Of a stretch of 64,000 nt of DNA, positions 1-10,769 are shown piece by piece. Numbering within the stretch: position 1 is the stretch's first letter; each line of letters begins with the position of its first letter. A program made the position numbers and the translations under genes. Below the pieces are notes generated by a model, which saw only the letters and a program-made list of their open reading frames with translations, made no database searches and was not told the origin of the DNA. Origin of the DNA: Enterococcus sp. CSURQ0835 (GTDB lineage: Bacteria; Bacillota; Bacilli; Lactobacillales; Enterococcaceae); NCBI RefSeq assembly GCF_902706605.1, contig NZ_CACSLH010000004.1, forward strand, positions 1 to 64,000. The letters run 5' to 3'.

Positions 1-27
1 ACCATCTAACGGATGTTTTGACATCAT
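1..27 (-). CDS. 5' end of an unidentified leftward gene (partial)
   Basis: Reading leftwards there is an AAAGGA ribosome site followed by tandem ATG codons and an open frame giving MMSKHPLDG up to the window edge. An in-frame ATG at 34-36 is a less well placed alternative start. A TATAAT box on the same strand (about 71-76) fits a promoter for it, although no good -35 is seen. Nine residues are too few to identify the product. Confidence 0.4.
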
Positions 28-83
28 CGCTCTCATTCCTTTCAATAGCATTGAATTCGTTTTCAATTCTATTATAAAAGAAA

Positions 84-152
84 AGACTGTAAACATCATC
101 CAAAAAGGGACTTTGTCTACAGTCTGAACCACCCGTTCACACGGGTGGTTTT
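84..152. repeat. Two nested-type hairpins, possible small mobile repeat or terminator
   Basis: AGACTGTA at 84-91 is the inverse of TACAGTCT at 118-125. Next to it AACCACCCG (127-135) pairs with CGGGTGGTT (142-150) around a six-base loop, followed by only a short T run. The second hairpin could act as a weak rightward terminator, but no rightward gene precedes it. The arrangement resembles small dispersed repeats or insertion-sequence end hairpins. Whether it recurs in the genome cannot be seen here. Confidence 0.4.
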
Positions 153-214
153 GATTAGACTGAGGGAATATAAAATGTTCGCTAGTAAAGCGTGCGATCC
201 CAAATCTAATGTTT

Positions 215-580
215 TTATGCGTAAGATTTAACTAACAGTGATTCTTTTAATTCAGCTAACAAAGCTTCGATCAATTGATACCCATATTCTTCTAGGTCGT
301 AGAAGATCTCGATCCGATAATGGCTTTTCAAAAATGATCGGTCTTTTAATTGGTTGATTAATAGTTCATTATTCCGGCCGTTGATGAAACGATAACTTTG
401 AACACATTCAGACGTTTCCCGGTCAAAGAGTTTTTTGAATGCTCGATAGGAAAAGAAACTAGCATCGGTGTTTTTATGATGCACATGGTTCAAAGCAAGT
501 AAAGTGTTGAGCAAGTCAGTTTTTTCTGCGTCTTCTAAATGAGCCAAAAAATCGTGAGCGACTGAATCGGAATCCAACAT
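215..580 (-). CDS. Hypothetical protein, 121 aa
   Basis: This is a 121-residue soluble, charged protein without membrane segments or a recognised motif. It is rich in Leu, Glu, Asp, His and Tyr and looks mostly helical. The ATG is preceded by a near-perfect AAGGGAGGAAGG ribosome site, and a well-formed promoter lies 35-63 bases upstream, so it is very likely a real gene. It is transcribed away from the purine operon. I do not recognise the family and propose no function. Confidence 0.75.
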   Translation of the reverse strand: MLDSDSVAHDFLAHLEDAEKTDLLNTLLALNHVHHKNTDASFFSYRAFKKLFDRETSECVQSYRFINGRNNELLINQLKDRSFLKSHYRIEIFYDLEEYGYQLIEALLAELKESLLVKSYA

Positions 581-614
581 CTTTCCTTCCTCCCTTAAAA
601 CTACGATTAATTAA

Positions 615-643
615 ATACTAGCATGCTTGAGTGGAGCTGTAAA
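615..643 (-). promoter_or_regulatory. Promoter of the 121-aa leftward gene
   Basis: On the minus strand TTTACA (638-643) is followed after 17 bases by TAGTAT (615-620), with TG one base before the -10 (extended -10). This is a good sigma-A promoter reading into the gene at 580-215. Confidence 0.6.
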
Positions 644-690
644 CGTTATCTCGTGAAAAAAATAATTCTTGACCAGACAACTTCGAAAAT

Positions 691-705
691 AAACCCGAAC
701 GATTT
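691..705 (+). promoter_or_regulatory. PurBox-like site 1
   Basis: AAACCCGAACGATTT contains the CGAAC core of PurR boxes of Gram-positive purine operons and shares CGAACGAT with the pair at 784-817. It lies about 45-75 bases upstream of the likely transcription start, where a PurR activator site sits in lactococci. Recognition is by eye. Confidence 0.5.
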
Positions 706-737
706 AAAATAAAAAAATAAAAATATACGATAAAATG

Positions 738-766
738 TTGACCGAATTTCAGTTGGTTGATAAACT
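738..766 (+). promoter_or_regulatory. Likely promoter of the pur operon
   Basis: TTGACC (738-743), a 17-base spacer and TAAACT (761-766) form a good sigma-A promoter, giving a start near 773. An A-rich alternative -10 (GATAAAAT, 729-736) lies just upstream. If the main start is near 773, the PurBox pair at 784-817 is in the transcribed leader. Confidence 0.5.
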
Positions 767-783
767 GAACTCGAGTTAATAAA

Positions 784-817
784 CGAACGATAATTTTGTT
801 ATTGTGATTTATCGTTC
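784..817 (+). promoter_or_regulatory. Inverted PurBox pair upstream of purC
   Basis: CGAACGATAA (784-793) faces an inverted TTATCGTTC (809-817); the two arms GAACGATAA and TTATCGTTC are perfect complements separated by 15 bases. Inverted CGAA boxes with about this spacing are the known arrangement bound by Bacillus-type PurR, whose binding is relieved by PRPP. The pair ends six bases before the purC ribosome site. Alternatively it forms an RNA hairpin in the leader. Confidence 0.6.
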
Positions 818-838
818 AGAATAAAGGAGCGTTTAACG

Positions 839-1561
839 GTGGAAAAAGGCGCATTGAGCTATGAAGGAAAAGCAAAAAAGATTTATCAAACAGATGATCC
901 AGCATTTTTTTGGGTGGAATATTTGAATCAAGCGACAGCTTTGAATGGAGCAAAAAAAGATCAAATTGCAGGAAAAGGCGAATTAAACAATCAAATTACC
1001 GGTTTGATCTTTGACGCATTAAAAACTGCGGGAATTGAAAGTCATTACGTCAAACAATTGTCCTCGACCGAGCAATTGATCAAAAAAGTCGCGATCATTC
1101 CCTTAGAAGTCGTCGTTCGAAATGTAGCTGCTGGTAGTTTTTCCCGTCGCTTGGCAATTGCTGAAGGGACGCCATTGAAGTTTCCAATCGTTGAATTTTA
1201 TTTTAAAAATGATGCGCTAGATGACCCGATGATCACAGAAGATCAAATCGAAGTGTTAGAGATTGCGACAAAAGCGGAGCTCGCAGAATTAAAAACGCTG
1301 GCATTAGCCGTGAATCAAGCACTACAAAAAATTTTTGCAGTTTGTGGGATCACATTGATTGATTTCAAACTAGAATTTGGGCGTCAAACAGATGGAACGA
1401 TCTTACTCGCTGATGAGATCTCACCAGATACTTGTCGTTTATGGGATACTGCAACGCAAAGTCATTTAGATAAAGATATTTACCGCCGAGAATTAGGCGA
1501 GCTAGTACCGGTTTATCAAGAAGTTTTAGATCGTTTAAAGGAGAGTGTGGCATGTATTTAG
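839..1561 (+). CDS. purC: Phosphoribosylaminoimidazole-succinocarboxamide synthase (SAICAR synthetase)
   Basis: PurC joins aspartate to CAIR with ATP to give SAICAR, the eighth step of de novo IMP synthesis, in the cytosol. The 240-residue length is usual for the bacterial enzyme. Visible family motifs are GKAKKIYQT near residue 10, EVVVRNVAAGSF near residue 91 and DEISPDTCRLWD near residue 192. The start is GTG, nine bases after AAAGGAG. It is the first gene of a tightly packed operon: its last ten bases overlap purS. The carboxylation genes purE and purK, which often precede purC, are not in this operon. Confidence 0.97.
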   Translation: MEKGALSYEGKAKKIYQTDDPAFFWVEYLNQATALNGAKKDQIAGKGELNNQITGLIFDALKTAGIESHYVKQLSSTEQLIKKVAIIPLEVVVRNVAAGSFSRRLAIAEGTPLKFPIVEFYFKNDALDDPMITEDQIEVLEIATKAELAELKTLALAVNQALQKIFAVCGITLIDFKLEFGRQTDGTILLADEISPDTCRLWDTATQSHLDKDIYRRELGELVPVYQEVLDRLKESVACI

Positions 1562-1806
1562 TAAAAGTGTATGTGACGTACAAAGATTCGGTTTTAGATC
1601 CGCAAGGTGAAGCAGTCAAAGGAGCCGTTCATCGTTTAGGTTATGAAGAAATCCAAGAAATTCGGATCGGTAAATATTTTGAAATGAAGATTGAAGCTAG
1701 TTTGCGTCCTGTAGAAGCGATGGTGGAAGAAATTTGTGATCAATTGTTAGCTAACGTCAATATGGAGACCTATCGTTTCGAAGTCGCTTTACTGGAGGAA
1801 GTGTAA
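1552..1806 (+). CDS. purS: FGAM synthase subunit PurS
   Basis: PurS is the small subunit that bridges PurQ and PurL in the three-part FGAM synthase of Gram-positive bacteria. The 84-residue protein has the usual length and the family pattern [19 protein letters not shown] at the N-terminus and IRIGKYFEM in the middle. It overlaps the end of purC by ten bases and is followed by purQ after a single base, so translation is probably coupled. Confidence 0.95.
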   Translation: MYLVKVYVTYKDSVLDPQGEAVKGAVHRLGYEEIQEIRIGKYFEMKIEASLRPVEAMVEEICDQLLANVNMETYRFEVALLEEV

Positions 1807-1807
1807 G

Positions 1808-2485
1808 ATGAAATTTGCAGTCATCGTATTTCCTGGTTCAAACTGTGATTTAGATTTGTATTGGGCAGTGAAAGAAGTGCTGGGAGCTGAATGTGAATAT
1901 GTTCGTTCAGATGAAACAAGCTTAGCTGGCTTTGATGGCGTGTTGTTGCCCGGAGGCTTTTCTTATGGCGATTACTTACGTTGTGGTGCGATTGCTCGTT
2001 TTGCAGCGATCATGCCGGAAGTCATCCGACTGGCTAATGAAGGTCGACCCGTTTTTGGCACTTGCAATGGGTTTCAGATTTTGACTGAAGCAGGTCTGTT
2101 GCCCGGAGCCCTTAGAAAAAATGCTTCGCTGAAATTTATCAGCCAAGTCACACCGATCAAAGTGGTCAATGCTAAAACGCGTTTTACGAGTGAGTACGAA
2201 CAAGGCGAGGTCTTGCAATTGCCGGTCGCACACGGTGAAGGTAATTATTATTGTGATGACAAAACACTCGCTCGTTTAAAAGCCAATGATCAAATCGTTT
2301 TTACGTATGCGGAAGAAAATATCAATGGCAGTGTTGAAAAAATCGCGGGGATCACAAATGAAGCGGGCAATGTGTTAGGCATGATGCCCCATCCAGAACG
2401 AGCGGTGGAAGAGTTATTAGGCAGTGCGGATGGCAAACGTTTCTTTACTTCGATCTTAAAAAACTTTGGAAAGGTGAACGCTTAA
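1808..2485 (+). CDS. purQ: FGAM synthase glutaminase subunit PurQ
   Basis: PurQ is a class I glutamine amidotransferase that supplies ammonia to PurL. The 225-residue protein begins with the typical [13 protein letters not shown]. The nucleophile elbow GTCNGFQ places the catalytic cysteine at residue 86, and the His-Glu pair lies in [11 protein letters not shown] near the C-terminus. It directly follows purS and is directly followed by purL, which keeps the three subunits together. Confidence 0.97.
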   Translation: MKFAVIVFPGSNCDLDLYWAVKEVLGAECEYVRSDETSLAGFDGVLLPGGFSYGDYLRCGAIARFAAIMPEVIRLANEGRPVFGTCNGFQILTEAGLLPGALRKNASLKFISQVTPIKVVNAKTRFTSEYEQGEVLQLPVAHGEGNYYCDDKTLARLKANDQIVFTYAEENINGSVEKIAGITNEAGNVLGMMPHPERAVEELLGSADGKRFFTSILKNFGKVNA

Positions 2486-4714
2486 ATGATGACGATGACT
2501 GAACCAACACCGGAATTGATCAAAGAACAAAAAATTTATCGCGAGTGGGGTTTAAGCGACGCGGAGTATCACTTGATCACGGAAAAAATTTTAGGACGTT
2601 TACCAAACTATACGGAGACGGGGCTTTTTTCTGTCATGTGGAGTGAGCACTGTTCGTACAAAAATTCTAAACCCGTTTTACGAAAATTTCCTACTAGTGG
2701 ACCACAAGTTTTGCAAGGACCTGGTGAAGGTGCCGGGATCGTTGATATCGGAGACAACCAAGCAGTAGTTTTTAAAGCAGAAAGCCATAACCATCCTTCT
2801 GCTGTTGAACCATATGAAGGTGCTGCTACAGGTGTCGGCGGAATCATCCGCGATATTTTTTCCATGGGCGCACGTCCAATCGCGGTATTAGATTCACTGC
2901 GGTTTGGTGAATTGGATAATTCCCGGACGAAATATTTGTTAGAAGAAGTCGTTGCGGGCATTTCAGGTTACGGTAATTGTATCGGCATTCCAACTGTTGG
3001 TGGCGAAGTAGCCTTTGATCCATGTTATGAAGGCAATCCACTGGTCAATGCTATGTGTGTCGGCTTGATCGACCACCAAGATATTCAAAAAGGACAAGCA
3101 AAAGGCGTAGGAAATTCGATCATGTATGTCGGAGCGAAAACAGGACGCGATGGCATCCATGGTGCGACTTTTGCCTCAGAAGAATTCATAGCAGGTGAAG
3201 AACAACAACGTTCGGCGGTCCAAGTCGGAGATCCGTTCATGGAAAAACTATTGTTAGAAGCTTGTTTAGAATTGATTTTGCACCACGGTGATTTATTAGT
3301 GGGGATCCAAGATATGGGGGCAGCTGGACTTGTTTCTTCCAGCGCTGAGATGGCTTCGAAAGCCGGTTCAGGATTAAAATTGTATTTAGATGATGTACCG
3401 CAACGGGAAACGGGGATGACTCCTTATGAGATGATGTTATCAGAGTCCCAAGAACGAATGCTGATCTGTGTTAAAAAAGGCAAAGAACAAGCGGTGATCG
3501 ACTTGTTCAAAAAATATGAGTTAGATGCGGTCACGATCGGTGAAGTAACCGATGATGGCTTGTATCGGTTATATCATCACGGAGTCGAAGTGGCGAATCT
3601 ACCTGTTGATGCACTGGCTGAAGATGCCCCGGTTTATCAAAATGAGCAACGCGAACCGGAACGGATCAAAGCGTTTGCTCAATTGTCGGATTTTGTTCCT
3701 ACGATCGAGGATGCGACGACGACATTACTAAATTTATTGCAGCAGCCAACGATCGCTTCAAAGAAAATGATCTACGAAACGTATGATTCACGTGTGCGGA
3801 CGAATACAGTCGTCGCTCCTGGCAGTGACGCGGCTGTTTTACGCGTGCGAGGAACCAATAAAGCACTGGCTCTAACGATGGATTGTAACGCCCGCTATTT
3901 ATATTTAGATCCTGAAATCGGCGGACAGATCGCAGTGGCGGAAGCGGCTCGAAATATCGTCGCAGCTGGCGGGAAACCATTAGCGATCACAGATTGTTTG
4001 AACTACGGCTCACCAGAAAAACCAACTGGCTTTTGGGAGTTGTGGCATTCAGCAGATGGGATCGCAGCTGCGTGTGAATTGTTAGAGACACCCGTCATTT
4101 CTGGGAATGTTTCTTTATACAACGAGACGAATGGTCAGGCGATTTATCCAACACCGGTCATTGGGATGGTGGGCTTGATCGAAGACTTGGCGCACATTAC
4201 TACGCAAGGATTTAAAACTAGTGATGATTTGATTTATCTTGTCGGACAAACGAAAGCCGACTTTAATGGTTCTGAGATCCAAAAAATGCAGTTAGGTAAA
4301 ATCGAAGGTCGTTTGCCATCGTTTGATTTAATGTATGAAAAAACAAATCAAGAAAATGTTTTAGCTGCGATCCAACAAGGACTGGTCGCCAGCTGTCATG
4401 ATTGTTCAGAAGGTGGGGTGGCAGTTGCCTTAGCTGAAGCGGCCTTTGAATATGAGTTGGGGATCGACGTTACGTTACCTTTGCCAAAAGAACAATTATT
4501 TGCAGAGACGCAATCACGCTTTGTGGTATCGATCGATCCAAAAGATCAAGCCGTCTTTGAACAGATCGTGACAGAAGCGAAATTGATCGGTCGCGTAACG
4601 ACAGCTGATCAGTTGAAGATCCGAGCCCAAGACGGTCAGATCTCAGTTGCAACGACAAAGGCTAAAGGAGTTTGGGAGGAAGCCATTCCATGTTTAATGA
4701 AGCAAAAAGTTTAA
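2486..4714 (+). CDS. purL: FGAM synthase large subunit PurL
   Basis: PurL uses ATP and ammonia to convert FGAR to FGAM. At 742 residues it is the small PurL type that needs PurS and PurQ, unlike the fused enzyme of about 1300 residues in enteric bacteria. The motif [20 protein letters not shown] near residue 93 and the repeated AIRS-like halves are clear. The first ATG follows AAGGTG by nine bases; two further in-frame ATGs follow at once. The 3' end overlaps purF by 25 bases. Confidence 0.97.
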   Translation: MMTMTEPTPELIKEQKIYREWGLSDAEYHLITEKILGRLPNYTETGLFSVMWSEHCSYKNSKPVLRKFPTSGPQVLQGPGEGAGIVDIGDNQAVVFKAESHNHPSAVEPYEGAATGVGGIIRDIFSMGARPIAVLDSLRFGELDNSRTKYLLEEVVAGISGYGNCIGIPTVGGEVAFDPCYEGNPLVNAMCVGLIDHQDIQKGQAKGVGNSIMYVGAKTGRDGIHGATFASEEFIAGEEQQRSAVQVGDPFMEKLLLEACLELILHHGDLLVGIQDMGAAGLVSSSAEMASKAGSGLKLYLDDVPQRETGMTPYEMMLSESQERMLICVKKGKEQAVIDLFKKYELDAVTIGEVTDDGLYRLYHHGVEVANLPVDALAEDAPVYQNEQREPERIKAFAQLSDFVPTIEDATTTLLNLLQQPTIASKKMIYETYDSRVRTNTVVAPGSDAAVLRVRGTNKALALTMDCNARYLYLDPEIGGQIAVAEAARNIVAAGGKPLAITDCLNYGSPEKPTGFWELWHSADGIAAACELLETPVISGNVSLYNETNGQAIYPTPVIGMVGLIEDLAHITTQGFKTSDDLIYLVGQTKADFNGSEIQKMQLGKIEGRLPSFDLMYEKTNQENVLAAIQQGLVASCHDCSEGGVAVALAEAAFEYELGIDVTLPLPKEQLFAETQSRFVVSIDPKDQAVFEQIVTEAKLIGRVTTADQLKIRAQDGQISVATTKAKGVWEEAIPCLMKQKV

Positions 4715-6129
4715 ATGAAGAGTGTGGTGTGTTTGGGATCTGGGGTCATCCAGAAGCTTCTTCGGTCACCTACTTTGGTCTGCACAGCTTGCAACATCGC
4801 GGACAAGAAGGTGCTGGGATCGTATCCAATGAAGCTGGGACCCTTCACGGTTATCGTGATCTCGGCCTTTTGTCAGAAGTGTTCAAAGATGAACGACAAT
4901 TAACTGCTTTGACTGGTCAAGCAGCGATCGGGCATGTCCGCTATGCTACCGCGGGAAATGGTAGCGTCGATAACATCCAACCATTTTTGTTCAAATTTTT
5001 TGATGGCGATATCGCACTAGCGCACAATGGCAATTTGACTAACGCCAAAAGTTTACGCACCGCACTAGAAGAAGGCGGTGCGATCTTCCATTCTAATTCC
5101 GATACAGAGATCTTGATGCATTTGATCCGCCGCAGCCAACAGTCAACTTTTTGCGCACGCTTAAAAGAAGCTTTGAATACGGTCAAAGGTGGCTTTGCTT
5201 ATTTAGTCTTGACTGAAGATGCTATGATTGCTGCGCTAGATGCGAACGGGTTCCGTCCTCTTTCGATCGGGAAAATGGTCAATGGTGCATATGTCGTGGC
5301 CTCTGAAACGTGTGCGTTAGAAGTTGTCGGAGCAGAATTTATTCGCGATGTCCAACCAGGTGAACTCATCATAATCAATGATGAGGGGATCACGATCGAT
5401 TCTTTTACAGAAGACACGCAGCATTCGATCTGTTCGATGGAATATATTTATTTTGCGCGGCCGGATTCAAATATCGCAGGCGTCAATGTGCATAGCGCAC
5501 GAAAAAATATGGGGCGCCTATTAGCAAAAGAAGCGGGCGTTGAAGCAGACATGGTAGTCGGTGTACCCAATTCATCATTATCTGCTGCTAGCGGTTATGC
5601 GGAAGCTTCGGGGATCCCCTATGAGATGGGCTTAGTAAAAAATCAATATGTCGCTCGGACATTTATCCAACCGACGCAAGAATTACGCGAGCAAGGTGTA
5701 CGGATGAAATTATCTGCTGTTCGGGGAGTCGTTGCGGGTAAACGTGTGATCATGGTAGATGATTCCATCGTTCGTGGGACCACGAGTCGTCGGATCGTCA
5801 ACTTATTAAAAGAAGCGGGCGCAAAAGAAGTCCATGTGCGGATCGCTTCACCGCCATTGCGCTATCCTTGTTTTTACGGGATTGATATCCAAACACGGAA
5901 AGAATTGATCGCGGCTAATCACACAGTCGAAGAGATTCGGGAATGTATCGGTGCTGACTCATTAGCATTTTTAAGTGAACCCGGCTTGATCGAAGCGATC
6001 GGGCTTGACTTTGCTGAACCTTATTCCGGTTTATGTATGGCGTATTTCAACGGTGATTATCCAACGCCTTTATATGATTATGAAGAACAATACCAAGCCT
6101 CGTTAAAAGAAAAAGTTTCGTTTTTTTAA
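4690..6129 (+). CDS. purF: Amidophosphoribosyltransferase
   Basis: PurF makes phosphoribosylamine from PRPP and glutamine, the committed step of purine synthesis. The start at 4690 follows GGAGG; it gives an 11-residue propeptide ending EE before the nucleophile cysteine 12 (ECGVFGIWG), as in the Bacillus enzyme. The PRPP-binding signature [14 protein letters not shown] is present. Four cysteines in the C-terminal half suggest the iron-sulfur class, but I did not match them one by one. It overlaps the end of purL. Confidence 0.96.
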   Translation: MFNEAKSLNEECGVFGIWGHPEASSVTYFGLHSLQHRGQEGAGIVSNEAGTLHGYRDLGLLSEVFKDERQLTALTGQAAIGHVRYATAGNGSVDNIQPFLFKFFDGDIALAHNGNLTNAKSLRTALEEGGAIFHSNSDTEILMHLIRRSQQSTFCARLKEALNTVKGGFAYLVLTEDAMIAALDANGFRPLSIGKMVNGAYVVASETCALEVVGAEFIRDVQPGELIIINDEGITIDSFTEDTQHSICSMEYIYFARPDSNIAGVNVHSARKNMGRLLAKEAGVEADMVVGVPNSSLSAASGYAEASGIPYEMGLVKNQYVARTFIQPTQELREQGVRMKLSAVRGVVAGKRVIMVDDSIVRGTTSRRIVNLLKEAGAKEVHVRIASPPLRYPCFYGIDIQTRKELIAANHTVEEIRECIGADSLAFLSEPGLIEAIGLDFAEPYSGLCMAYFNGDYPTPLYDYEEQYQASLKEKVSFF

Positions 6130-6151
6130 CAGGTAGTGAGGAGCGAATTTT

Positions 6152-7195
6152 GTGGGAAATGCGTATTCAAAGGCCGGTGTCGATGTGCAGGCTGGTTATG
6201 AAGTCGTCGATCGAATCAAACAACATGTACAAAAAACCGAGCGGCTCGGTGTAATGGGAGCTCTAGGAGGATTTGGCGGCTGCTTTGATCTTAGCGGTTT
6301 TCAAGTTCAAGAACCTGTGCTAGTTTCAGGAACGGATGGTGTAGGAACTAAACTATTAGTAGCCATTGAAGCAGATCAGCATGCGACAATCGGAATCGAC
6401 TGTGTCGCGATGTGTGTCAATGATATCGTTGCACAAGGCGCTGAACCGTTGTACTTTTTAGATTATATCGCGACCGGGAAAAATGTTCCCGTCCGGCTTG
6501 AACAAGTAGTCAAAGGTGTCGCAGACGGTTGTCAAATAGCCGGCGCTGCTTTGATCGGTGGTGAGACAGCGGAAATGCCCGGGATGTATGGTGAAGCCGA
6601 ATACGATTTAGCTGGTTTTGCAGTTGGCTTGGCTGAAAAGAGCCAACTGATCACCGGTGAAAAAATCAAAGCGGGAGATATTTTATTAGGTCTACCGGCT
6701 AGTGGGATTCACTCAAATGGTTATTCGTTAGTGCGAAAATTATTTTTTACTGATTATGACTATCAGCTGACAGATTATGTGTCAGAGTTAGGACAGACAT
6801 TGGCAGAAGAACTACTGACACCGACGAAAATCTATGTGAAAGCAGTGCTGCCTTTAGTCAAAGACAATTTAGTCAATGGAATCGCGCATATCACGGGTGG
6901 TGGATTTATCGAAAACTTGCCGCGGATGTTAGCCACTGATTTAGCCGCTGAGATCCAACTGGGGTCATGGCCAGTTTTACCCGTTTTTGATTTGATGGCT
7001 CGTTTAGGCGCGATCCCAGCTGATGAAATGTATGAGATCTTTAATATGGGAATCGGGATGGTTTTAGCTGTCAGTCCAGAAAAAGTCGCCGCTGTCACTG
7101 AAAGTTTAGCTGCTAATGGTGAAGTTTGTTATCCGATCGGGCAAGTGAAAGTAAAAGAAACGAAGGCTGTCGTATTAAAGGAGTCAACTAAATGA
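6152..7195 (+). CDS. purM: Phosphoribosylformylglycinamidine cyclo-ligase (AIR synthetase)
   Basis: PurM closes the imidazole ring of FGAM with ATP to give AIR. The 347-residue length is normal. The start is GTG, which gives the family N-terminus [12 protein letters not shown]; it follows GAGGAG. The motif [11 protein letters not shown] near residue 57 and [11 protein letters not shown] near residue 137 are diagnostic. Its stop overlaps the purN start in an ATGA junction. Confidence 0.97.
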   Translation: MGNAYSKAGVDVQAGYEVVDRIKQHVQKTERLGVMGALGGFGGCFDLSGFQVQEPVLVSGTDGVGTKLLVAIEADQHATIGIDCVAMCVNDIVAQGAEPLYFLDYIATGKNVPVRLEQVVKGVADGCQIAGAALIGGETAEMPGMYGEAEYDLAGFAVGLAEKSQLITGEKIKAGDILLGLPASGIHSNGYSLVRKLFFTDYDYQLTDYVSELGQTLAEELLTPTKIYVKAVLPLVKDNLVNGIAHITGGGFIENLPRMLATDLAAEIQLGSWPVLPVFDLMARLGAIPADEMYEIFNMGIGMVLAVSPEKVAAVTESLAANGEVCYPIGQVKVKETKAVVLKESTK

Positions 7196-7776
7196 AAATC
7201 GCAGTCTTAGCTTCAGGAAATGGATCGAATTTTGAGGCGATCGCTAACGCAATCAAAACAGGTGAACTTGCTGCGGAGTTAAGCTTGGTTTTTTCTGATC
7301 ATCGCGATGCATTTGTGTTAGAACGGGCTAAAAAATTAGGTATCCCCAGTGTCAGTTTCGAACTCAAAGAATTTCCCGATAAAAAAAGTTATGAGACGCA
7401 ACTGTTGCGTGTGTTGCAAGCAAATGAAATCGAGCTAGTCGTTTTAGCGGGCTACTTGCGACTGATCGGTCCAACCTTATTAGCCGCTTTTCCGCAAAAG
7501 ATCCTCAATTTACATCCGGCGTTATTACCGGATTTTCCCGGACTGCATGGGATCAAAGACGCTTTTGAAGCCGGAGTTAGCCAAACGGGAGTCACGGTTC
7601 ATTATGTTGATAAAGGAATGGACACCGGGCCAGTCATCGCGCAAGCTGTAGTGGACTTAGAACCAGACGAGACGTTAACTAGCTTGGAGCAAAAAATCCA
7701 TGCCGTCGAACACCGACTCTATCCTCAAACAATCGCGCAAGTGATTAAACAAGAAAAGGAGCAAGTACATCCATGA
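7192..7776 (+). CDS. purN: Phosphoribosylglycinamide formyltransferase
   Basis: PurN transfers a formyl group from 10-formyltetrahydrofolate to GAR. The 194-residue protein starts with [15 protein letters not shown], which binds the phosphate, and carries the catalytic segment [15 protein letters not shown] and the [15 protein letters not shown] motif. It is joined to purM and purH by ATGA overlaps at both ends, so the three are probably translationally coupled. Confidence 0.97.
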   Translation: MKIAVLASGNGSNFEAIANAIKTGELAAELSLVFSDHRDAFVLERAKKLGIPSVSFELKEFPDKKSYETQLLRVLQANEIELVVLAGYLRLIGPTLLAAFPQKILNLHPALLPDFPGLHGIKDAFEAGVSQTGVTVHYVDKGMDTGPVIAQAVVDLEPDETLTSLEQKIHAVEHRLYPQTIAQVIKQEKEQVHP

Positions 7777-9305
7777 GAGCATTGCTAAGTGTATCTGATA
7801 AAACTGGTATCGTAGAATTTGCGAAAGGATTAGTTGAAGCAGGCTTTGAATTAGTTTCGACTGGTGGAACGAAAGCTGCGTTACAAGCTGCTGGGTTAGC
7901 GCCGATCGCAATTGAAGAAGTGACGGGCTTTCCCGAAATGTTGGATGACCGAGTCAAGACGTTGCATCCTAAGATCCATGGTGGATTACTTGCGCGACGT
8001 GATCTAGCTAGCCACACGCAAGCGTTAGTCGACCATGAGATCACACCGATCGACTTAGTATGTGTCAATCTTTATCCTTTTAAAGAAACGATCACACAAT
8101 CAGATGTCACCGAAGAAGCTGCAATCGAACATATCGACATCGGAGGCCCGAGCATGCTGCGTTCAGCTGCGAAAAATTTTGCGGCGGTCACTGTCGTAGT
8201 CGACCCGGCGGATTATCCGGTCGTCTTAGCTGAACTGAAAACGTCGGCTAGTACGAGTTTGACATTGCGGAAAAAATTAGCAGCTAAAGTTTTTCGCCAA
8301 ACAGCAGCGTATGATGCATTGATCGCCGATTATTTGACGCAATCTGTCACCAGTGAACCAACAGAAAAACTAACGCTGACGTATGACTTGAAGCAAACGT
8401 TGCGTTACGGAGAAAACAGTCACCAACAAGCGGCCTTTTATCAAACTGCGTTACCGGTTGCTTATTCGTTAGCTAACGCGCAGCAGCTACATGGTAAAGA
8501 ACTATCTTATAACAATTTAAAAGATGCGGATGCTGCGCTTCGGATCATTCGGGAATTCACCGAACCAACTGTGGTGGCGTTAAAACATATGAATCCGTGC
8601 GGGATTGGATCTGGTCGTGATATTTATGAAGCGTACCAGTTTGCTTATGAAGCCGACCCGGTCTCGATCTTTGGTGGGATCGTGGTTGCCAATCGAACAC
8701 TGGATGTCAAAACGGCCGAAGCTTTGCATCATTTATTTTTAGAGATCGTCATCGCACCAGATTTCGAACCCGCAGCGTTTGAAATCTTAGCAGCGAAGAA
8801 GAATCTGCGTTTGCTGACATTGGACTTTAGTCAAGCTGAGCAAGCCAGTCAAGCTGAAGTCGTTTCTGTTTTAGGCGGTGTACTCGTTCAAGAACAAGAT
8901 CGCGCTTTGGAAACAAGTGATACGTGGCAAGTCGTTACTAAACGCCAACCAACTAAAGCTGAACTTACGGCTTTAGAATTTGCTTGGAAAACGGTGAAAC
9001 ATGTTAAGTCTAATGCGATCGTCGTAGCAAACGAACATCAGACATTAGGCGTCGGTGCTGGTCAAATGAATCGGGTCGGCTCCGTTAAGCTCGCTTTAGA
9101 CCAAGCTGCTGATAAAATGGATGGTGCTGTCTTAGCAAGTGATGCTTTTTTCCCAATGGATGATAGTGTCGAATACGCAGCACAACACGGAATTAAAGCG
9201 ATCGTTCAGCCTGGTGGTAGCATCAAAGACCAAGCCTCCATTGAAATGGCCGACCGTTATGGTGTCACGATGCTCTTTACCGGCACACGACATTTTAGAC
9301 ATTAG
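7773..9305 (+). CDS. purH: Bifunctional AICAR transformylase / IMP cyclohydrolase
   Basis: PurH performs the last two steps to IMP. The N-terminal cyclohydrolase (MGS-like) half carries [16 protein letters not shown] and [15 protein letters not shown]. The transformylase half carries [14 protein letters not shown] and the catalytic [10 protein letters not shown]. At 510 residues it is full length, ending in the usual FTGTRHFRH. It overlaps the end of purN in an ATGA junction and is followed after nine bases by purD. Confidence 0.97.
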   Translation: MRALLSVSDKTGIVEFAKGLVEAGFELVSTGGTKAALQAAGLAPIAIEEVTGFPEMLDDRVKTLHPKIHGGLLARRDLASHTQALVDHEITPIDLVCVNLYPFKETITQSDVTEEAAIEHIDIGGPSMLRSAAKNFAAVTVVVDPADYPVVLAELKTSASTSLTLRKKLAAKVFRQTAAYDALIADYLTQSVTSEPTEKLTLTYDLKQTLRYGENSHQQAAFYQTALPVAYSLANAQQLHGKELSYNNLKDADAALRIIREFTEPTVVALKHMNPCGIGSGRDIYEAYQFAYEADPVSIFGGIVVANRTLDVKTAEALHHLFLEIVIAPDFEPAAFEILAAKKNLRLLTLDFSQAEQASQAEVVSVLGGVLVQEQDRALETSDTWQVVTKRQPTKAELTALEFAWKTVKHVKSNAIVVANEHQTLGVGAGQMNRVGSVKLALDQAADKMDGAVLASDAFFPMDDSVEYAAQHGIKAIVQPGGSIKDQASIEMADRYGVTMLFTGTRHFRH

Positions 9306-9314
9306 GAGGACGCC

Positions 9315-10577
9315 ATGAAAATTTTAGTGATTGGTTCAGGGGGGCGTGAACATGCGATTGCCCAAAAATTTTTAGCGAGTCCTCACGTCACGAGTGTCTT
9401 TTGTGCACCGGGCAATCCTGGAATGGCATTGGACGGGATCAAACTAGTTCCAGTGACTGAAATGGCCTTTGCTGGTTTGATCGATTTTGCTAAACGAACG
9501 AAGATCACATGGACTTTTGTCGGTCCCGAACAGCCACTATTAGCTGGGATCGTGGATGCGTTTCAAGCGGCGGGCTTAGCTATTTTCGGACCGAATAAAG
9601 CCGCTGCTATGATCGAAGGTTCAAAAGAATTTGCAAAGCAGTTGATGATCAAACACCAGATTCCCACGGCGGCCTATAAAAGTTTTTCTGATTATGAAAG
9701 TGCCTGGGAGTATGTGCAACAACAAGGAGTGCCGATCGTCATCAAAGCCGATGGTCTGGCAGCTGGCAAAGGGGTCGTAGTCGCAGAAGAGTTGGCGACG
9801 GCCCAACAAGCTTTAAAAGAAATGCTCCAAGCTAAAAAATTTGGCGCGAGCGGGCAAACGGTCGTGATCGAAGAATTTTTAACCGGGGAAGAATTTTCGC
9901 TGTTAGCTTTTGTGAAAGAAGAAGAAGTCTATCCAATGGTGATCGCGCAAGATCATAAGCGAGCATTTGATCACGATCAAGGACCTAATACCGGGGGGAT
10001 GGGTGCTTACTCACCCGTGCCGCAAATCAGTGAAGCTGAAGTGTTGCAAGCAGTCGAAACGATCGTTCAACCAATGGCCCGGGGAATGGTAGAAAATCAG
10101 ACACCATTTACCGGCATCTTATATGCAGGTTTGATCCAAACCGCGACTGGACCAAAAGTGATCGAATTCAACGCTCGGTTTGGTGATCCGGAAACGCAAG
10201 TGATCTTGCCTCGTTTAAAAAGTGATCTAGCTGCAGTCATTGATGATTTGTTAAATGATCGAAAGCCTACCCTTGAATGGGCTGAGACTTGTTGTGTCGG
10301 CGTCGTCTTAGCTGCAGCTGGTTATCCGAATACGTATCAAACAGGCATGCCGCTTCCCATTTTTGATGCCAGTGTTATGACGTACTATGCCGGGGTGGCT
10401 GAAAAAAATGAGCAGTTGGTAGCAAATGGCGGACGCGTTTTATTAGTTGCGGCTACAGCTGAGAGCATTGAAGCAGCTAAACTAAAAGTTGAACAAGCGT
10501 TGCAGACTCAAAAAATGGCAAATTATTTTTATCGACATGATATTGGAGCGAAAGCAATCCAATCAAATGAGAATTGA
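9315..10577 (+). CDS. purD: Phosphoribosylamine-glycine ligase (GAR synthetase)
   Basis: PurD is an ATP-grasp ligase that joins glycine to phosphoribosylamine. The 420-residue protein has the N-terminal GSGGREHAI, the ATP-grasp loop KADGLAAGKGVVVA near residue 141 and the signature GPNTGGMGAYSP. It has a strong AGGAGG site and is the last gene of the operon, followed by an intrinsic terminator. Confidence 0.97.
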   Translation: MKILVIGSGGREHAIAQKFLASPHVTSVFCAPGNPGMALDGIKLVPVTEMAFAGLIDFAKRTKITWTFVGPEQPLLAGIVDAFQAAGLAIFGPNKAAAMIEGSKEFAKQLMIKHQIPTAAYKSFSDYESAWEYVQQQGVPIVIKADGLAAGKGVVVAEELATAQQALKEMLQAKKFGASGQTVVIEEFLTGEEFSLLAFVKEEEVYPMVIAQDHKRAFDHDQGPNTGGMGAYSPVPQISEAEVLQAVETIVQPMARGMVENQTPFTGILYAGLIQTATGPKVIEFNARFGDPETQVILPRLKSDLAAVIDDLLNDRKPTLEWAETCCVGVVLAAAGYPNTYQTGMPLPIFDASVMTYYAGVAEKNEQLVANGGRVLLVAATAESIEAAKLKVEQALQTQKMANYFYRHDIGAKAIQSNEN

Positions 10578-10582
10578 TCTTA

Positions 10583-10624
10583 GAAACCGAAGTATCGTCT
10601 TAAAGGCGGTTTTTCGGTTTTTTT
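10583..10624 (+). terminator. Terminator of the pur operon
   Basis: AAACCGAA (10584-10591) pairs with TTCGGTTT (10613-10620) and runs into seven T residues, six bases after the purD stop. Confidence 0.8.
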
Positions 10625-10643
10625 AGTCCTTGGAATTCTTTTC

Positions 10644-10673
10644 ATGACAAAAGTGATTTCTTTATGTTAAAAT
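10644..10673 (+). promoter_or_regulatory. Promoter of the DUF3788-like gene
   Basis: ATGACA (10644-10649), an 18-base spacer and TAAAAT (10668-10673) form a plausible sigma-A promoter between the pur terminator and the next gene. Confidence 0.5.
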
Positions 10674-10769
10674 ACAAATGAAAAAATGATTAGATGGAAG
10701 TAGTAAAATGAAAAGCAAACTGATCATGGCGGCGCGATCAAATGAAGCAAACGAAAGAGGCGAGTCCCC

